NCBI GenBank assembly: GCA_028571685.1
Contig: CM053141.1
Span: 78,849,833 to 78,913,832, forward strand
Source of the DNA: Heterohyrax brucei
Taxonomy: Eukaryota > Chordata > Mammalia > Hyracoidea > Procaviidae
DNA length: 64,000 nt
Direction of reading: 5' to 3'
This document shows, piece after piece, positions 53,901-59,900 of the stretch. Made by a program: the position numbers and the translations under genes. Each line of letters starts with the position of its first letter. Positions within the stretch are counted from its first letter, which is position 1. The notes under the pieces are model-generated. The model did not search any database and was not told the DNA's origin. It saw only the letters and a program-made list of their open reading frames with translations.

Positions 53901-56900
53901 TGAATCCTGCCTCACCTAGACAGCTTTCCCTCATCAACATTATAGAGGCAGGAAAAATCATGGCACACTGGGAATCATGGCCCAGCCACGTTGATACATA
54001 GCTTTAGGGGGGATGCGATGCAAGCTGTGACAGTGATGTAAATGAATAATGCGTAAGTGTGGGAGAGAGAAGTTAATATACTAGGCCAAGAGATAGATTA
54101 CTGAAATTATTTAAAATTTATTTATATCCTGTAACTGCAGGCCCCTTTGCTATCATTTGAAACTGATTTTTACCAGTGTAGTTTCTGATAGGCATTTGAT
54201 AGCAACAATTTATAATATTAACTTATTTTCAAGCTTATTCTCTTCAGTAGTTGTAGACTTGATCCATGACACAGGTAATCATGTCACCATCTTACCAATC
54301 TACCTTCTTAAGTAGTAGTTTCATTTTTAGATAAGAAAAACTCACTGTTTTTCCTGATGTATAAAGTTTAGCGAAATACTGTCTTGGTTAGCTGAAAGGA
54401 AGTTACTCTTCTTTGAGAACGTAAATAAAGTCTTTTTTTTTTAATTTCAAGGGATGGAGAGAGGAAAAGTATGAGCATTGAAAGGTATGTTTTATTAGTT
54501 ATTTATTGTTAATGTTCTGTTGTTAATTTGTGCTATTTTAAAGTATTTTTCAAATTATGTTTTGGTAAAATGTGCTAAAATAAAATTTATTTGCAAACCT
54601 AGTATTGATTTTCAGGCGTTCACATTTCCAAAATAAGCTAGTACAGCTCTATAGTTGCTGTATTCTTGGTAAACTGCAGGTATTTTTATTATTTAATGTT
54701 GTAATTTCTTTACAGTGTAAAAATAAGTAATTTAGGATTCCAAGTCTTAATTGCTGTCTTTGTTTAATAAGAAAAATTGTGCTGAGTATTTAATTTGGAA
54801 GTGATAATGGGAGTTCTTCCTAAAACTCCTCAAATATTGGTGAATGAGCAGAGAGAGAAAATAGTAAACTATTTCTGATGGAAGATGAATTTGAGCTGAT
54901 CTAGTTTAGTGCTTTAATAATCTTGCGTGAATTGAAATCTTGATGCAACCTCAGTGTCTAGGGAAAGATGTCAGTTTGAAAAGCCCATCAGTTGTACCTG
55001 AATGTCACATTTAAGAACTGCTGATATACAATTTTTTGTTCATTTTTCGTGCATATCATTTATGATCAGAAAAAATTGAAGACATACAAGACTGTGCATT
55101 CAATAAATGATGTTGATACAAATTGCCATTTTAGACTGTGATTTACATAAAAACAATCAAAAGAAAACATGCAAAAGTGAGATAGTATCATACTTAATGA
55201 GTGCATTTTCTTCAGTTTTGTCTTTTGTTATTTAGAATAATACTTCATATACAAGAATGTATTCTTCATCTCTTTCTGGAAACTTCTTGGCTTCCTTAAA
55301 AATGCATTAAAACATCAAACTTTGCAGCAGGGAGCACCGAAATTTATATCACATACAGAGAGTTCACAAAACAATAAGAAAGGAAACCAGTAGAAACAAT
55401 GGACAGAGGATATAAATAGTTAACAGAAAAAGAGATACAAATGGCTCTTAAAACATGTGAGAATATTCTGAATTTCACTTGTAATTAAAGAGATGCAGAT
55501 TGAAAGTTCTCTGAGATAGCATTTTTCACTGATAAGATTGGCAAAGATTCTAACATACTTTATTGTCAGGACTGTGGAAATGAAAAAGATTTGAATTCTT
55601 AAAGGGGGAGTGATGTATTTGTTTCCTATCACTGCTGTCACAAATTACCACAAACTTAGTGGCTTAAAACAACACAAATTTATTCTCTCACAGTTCCAGA
55701 AGTCTAAAATCAAGATGTCAACAAGATGCCTTCTTTCTGATGGTTCTAGGAGAAGATCTGTTTCCTTACCTTTTCTGACTTCTAGAGACCACTTGTATTC
55801 CTTGGCTCATGGTCCCATCCTCCATCTTTAAACCCAGCTACATAACGTCTTCTACAGTCTCTCTCTCTCTCTTTCTGACTCTCAACTTCTTGCCCCCTTC
55901 TAATAAGGACCTTTGTGATTACATTGGGGCCACTCAGATAATCCGGGATAATCTCTTCATCTCAAAATCCTCAGTCAGGGTCTGCACAGTTCCTTCTACC
56001 ATTCACAAATTCCTAGGATTAAGATGTGGACAACTTTGGAGGACATTATTCAGTCTTCTCAGGGGAAGGCACTTTGACAGTATCTATCAAAATCATGTCA
56101 AATTATGGAGAACATTGTGAAGAATGGGAATTCCAGAATACTTAATTATGTTTGTGAGAAATCTGTATATAGACTAAGAGGGAGTCGTTCAAACAGAACA
56201 AGGAAACGCTTCCTGATTTAAACTCATAAAAGATGTATATCAGGGTTCTGTCCTTTCCCCATACTTATTTAATCTGTATGCTGAGGAAAGAATCTGGGAA
56301 GCTAGACTATGTAAAGAATGTAGCATCAAGATTGGAGGAAGACTCTTTAACAACCTGTGTTATGCAGATGACATAACCTTCCTTGCTGAAAGTGAAGAAA
56401 CCTTGAAGTGCTAACTGATAAAAGTCAAAGAATACAGCCTTCAATATAGATTACACCTCAACATAAAGAAAACAAAAATCCTGACAACTGGACCAGTAAG
56501 TAACATCATGATGAATAGAGAAAAGACTGAAGTTGTCAGATAGTTCATTTTACTTGGAGCTATAATCAGTGCCCATGGAAGCAGAGTGAAGGAATCAAGT
56601 GACACACTGCATTAAACAAAGCTATTGCAAAAGTCCTCTTTAATGGGTTAAAAAGCAGAGATATCACTTAGAGGACTAAGGTGCACTGAACCAGGCCATA
56701 GTATGTTTAGTCACCTCATGTGTGGAAAAGCCATCCAGTGAATAAAGAAAACTGAAGAATTGATACTTTTGAATTACGTTTTTGGTGAAGATCTTTGAAT
56801 ACATCATGGACTGCTAGAAAAATGAAAAAGAAACCTATCTTGGATCAAGTACAGCAGAATGCTTCTCAGCAGTGAGGTTGGCAAGAGTTTGTCTCACATG

Positions 56901-59900
56901 CTTTGGAGGGACCTGTTCCTGGAGGACAGCATGCCACTTAAAGTAGAAGCTTGGCAAAAAGGAGGAAGACTCACAGCAAGATGAACTGACACAGTGGCTT
57001 TAACAATGGACTGAAACATAGCAATGATTGTGGTAAAGATACAGGACTGGGCAGTGTTTTGTCAAAGTTGTACTGTAGTTACTATGAGTTGGCATTGACT
57101 TGATGGCACCTAACAACAATAAGTCAACCAACCAGCTTGTTAAGTCAATTCTGACTCATAGTGACTATATAGGATAGAGTAGAATTGCCTCATGGAGTTT
57201 CCAAGGAGCAGCTGGTGGATTTGAACTTTTTGTTAACATTCAAACTTTTTGTTTAACAACCAAGCTGTGAACCGCTGTACCACCACAGCTCCTGAACAAC
57301 ATCAAAATCACAAGGTACACGTATGCTTTGATCCCCTAATTCTTTTTCTAAGAGTTCATCCCACAGGTGTAATCATCAGATGTGTCTTGTTACGTTTACA
57401 AGGTTATTCATTGCAGCCTTTTTTTTTTAATGGTAGCAAAATTCTGTGAATAGAAGATTGGTTAAATGTTTTTACATCTTGAGGTTGTAACATATGCTAC
57501 CGTATAAAAATGGACTCAGGCAGATGTGGCTGTGGCAGCATGTCTAAGAAATACGTGTGTGACAATTGGAATCATATTCTTTTGTATTTTCTGAAATTCA
57601 CATAGTCGCCTTTAGTGAAGGCTGTATGCATATATACTCAGTGTGTTGTAAATTCTCGGAAATTAACTTTTTTTTAATAATCTTACACAGAAAGCAAGAG
57701 CATAAGTTACATCTTTGCTAATCAGCTTACCTATCTAAATGGTTTTCCATTGTCTAGGAAGATCTTAGTTTTGTGTAATATAATTACATCTTACTACATC
57801 TGTAAGTTCCATTATTTGCTGCAGAAAATACAGCTTAACGCTAAGCCATTTAAACATATTTATCATTCCTAAACTATCTTGAATTACGGTTCACTTTGTC
57901 TGTCAAAATCACTCTTGTCTCTGTAGGACATTCACTGAGATAAGTAAAGCAGAAGAACAGTACAGCTTGTGCCAAGAGCTTTGCAGTGAACTTGCTCATG
58001 ATCTTCAGAAAAAAGGACTTAAGGTATTTTATTTTGATATGCTGTTAAGAATTTTACCAGTGAAATGCTATGTTAAAGCAGGAGTTAGAATACTCGTTGC
58101 TTAAGATTGAATACAAATTGAAAAATGACAGAAAAGAGTATTGTCATTGTCAGTAATCAGAAAAAAATTCAATTCTGACCCATATCTGAGGCCTAGGATG
58201 AAGTCATTACATGGTGCAGCAATTTATGATGCTCAGGTGATTCCAAGATAATTGCAGAGGAGTTCATACCACCTTGGGAGTAGATTTCAATAAGTTCAAA
58301 ACGAGAGTTAAACTCACATTAGGGAATAAGGCAAGAGAATGATTTCTGGTCCCTGAGTAATGCAAATGGTTAACATGCTTAGCTGCTAGGAAGGTTGCTA
58401 GTTCAAGTTCACTGAGAAGTACTTCAGAGGAAAGCCCTGATGATCCTTGTAGTATTGTTCTGAGTTGGAATTGACTCCAAGCAACAGGTCTGAAAAATCA
58501 GCCACTAAAAACTCTGTTGAACACACTGACACACATGGTGTCACCGTGAGTCAGAGCCATCTCAACAGTAAGGCTTAATTGGTTTCATTTTGCATATTGT
58601 AAAAAGGCACTTCAAATCATCCTTTAGTGTTCTTCTCATGTAGACAGTGCCCTTCTGGAATAGAGTATTTTATTTCAAAGCTCTAATTCAGGTTGTTTTA
58701 TTGTTGAGAACAAAAGCCTTGAAGACTTTGAACTGTCTGTTTTATAATCTTCACTCACAACAGTCTATATTTAGCATTTTTCTGGCACTCCCAAACCAGA
58801 GGTAAAATTATTACAAAGTGTAACACAAAAGCGTTCAGTTGTTATAAAGAATGGGATACCTCGTGAGTGAGTGTTTTTCTCATATGGTTCCTGCGTGTAA
58901 ATTGTTTCGCACAGTAGCTGGCATATAGTAGGCACACAATAAGTACGAGCTGTTGACAGCCTTTTCCATGAAGTCCTTTTAGAAGGATTCTTGGTTTTTA
59001 AAGGGAGATTTTTACCTTTAGAAGAGATGCAGTGAAAAAAGGAAAATGCTGAGTTAACTTTTCCCTTTATATGAAGATCTCTTATAAAGATTTGATGGGG
59101 GGGAGTAATAATTATGGTTAAAATGGCATTTTTAGATTACCTATGAGTTTTCATCTTATAATAATATTCATTACCACATTTTATAAGTGGTTATGCTTCC
59201 ATATTCTTATGTGTGCATAAGACACCATACCACTTGTATGACAAATTTACTTGGATTGTAAACTTTCACTTAAAGTATAATAATTTTTTTTTTAATAAAA
59301 GCTATGTATAATGGTGTATTCTATTTGTTATAGGGTAGAACTGTTACTCTTAAGCTGAAGAATGTGAATTTTGAAGTAAGAACTCGTGCATCTACAGTTT
59401 CATCTGTTGTTTCTACTGCTGAAGAAATATTTGCCATTGCTAAGGAATTGCTAAGAATAGAAATTGATGCTGATTTTCCACATCCTTTGAGATTAAGACT
59501 TATGGGTATAACTTTTCTTCCCTCCTTTTTCCTTCATCTGTTACGATTTCTCAAATAGTTTTAAAATCATTTCCATTTTATTTGTTGAACCTGTTTTGCA
59601 TGTTGTTATATGCTACTGTCATTTACCATAATTCTTAATACCTGATGCATGTGAAGCCATCATCAATTTAATTACAGTCAAAACCAATTAAAGTGACCCT
59701 TTTTCTTACTGCATGCTCACAATCCCTTTTCTGAAGTCCTTGTAACAAAGCATATTTGAAAACTGAAAACTTTAGATTTTAGAAAACAAATTCAAATGTA
59801 TATTGTATATTCTTTAATATTCCTTTGGGAACTGAGAAACCCTGGTGGCATAGTGATTGAAGACCTATGGCTACTAACCCAAAGGTTGACAGTTCCAATC

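Larger units (their letters stand above)
55360..57590 (+). mobile_element. Old L1M, split into three pieces by later insertions
   Basis: Pieces: 55360-55600 (gagatacaaatggctcttaa, gataagattggcaaagattc), 56065-56097 (cactttgacagtatctatca), and 57291-57590 (cacgtatgctttgatcccct, ggttattcattgcagccttt). In L1M these segments are consecutive. The first gap holds an LTR, the second an RTE plus an AfroSINE. Confidence 0.7.
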
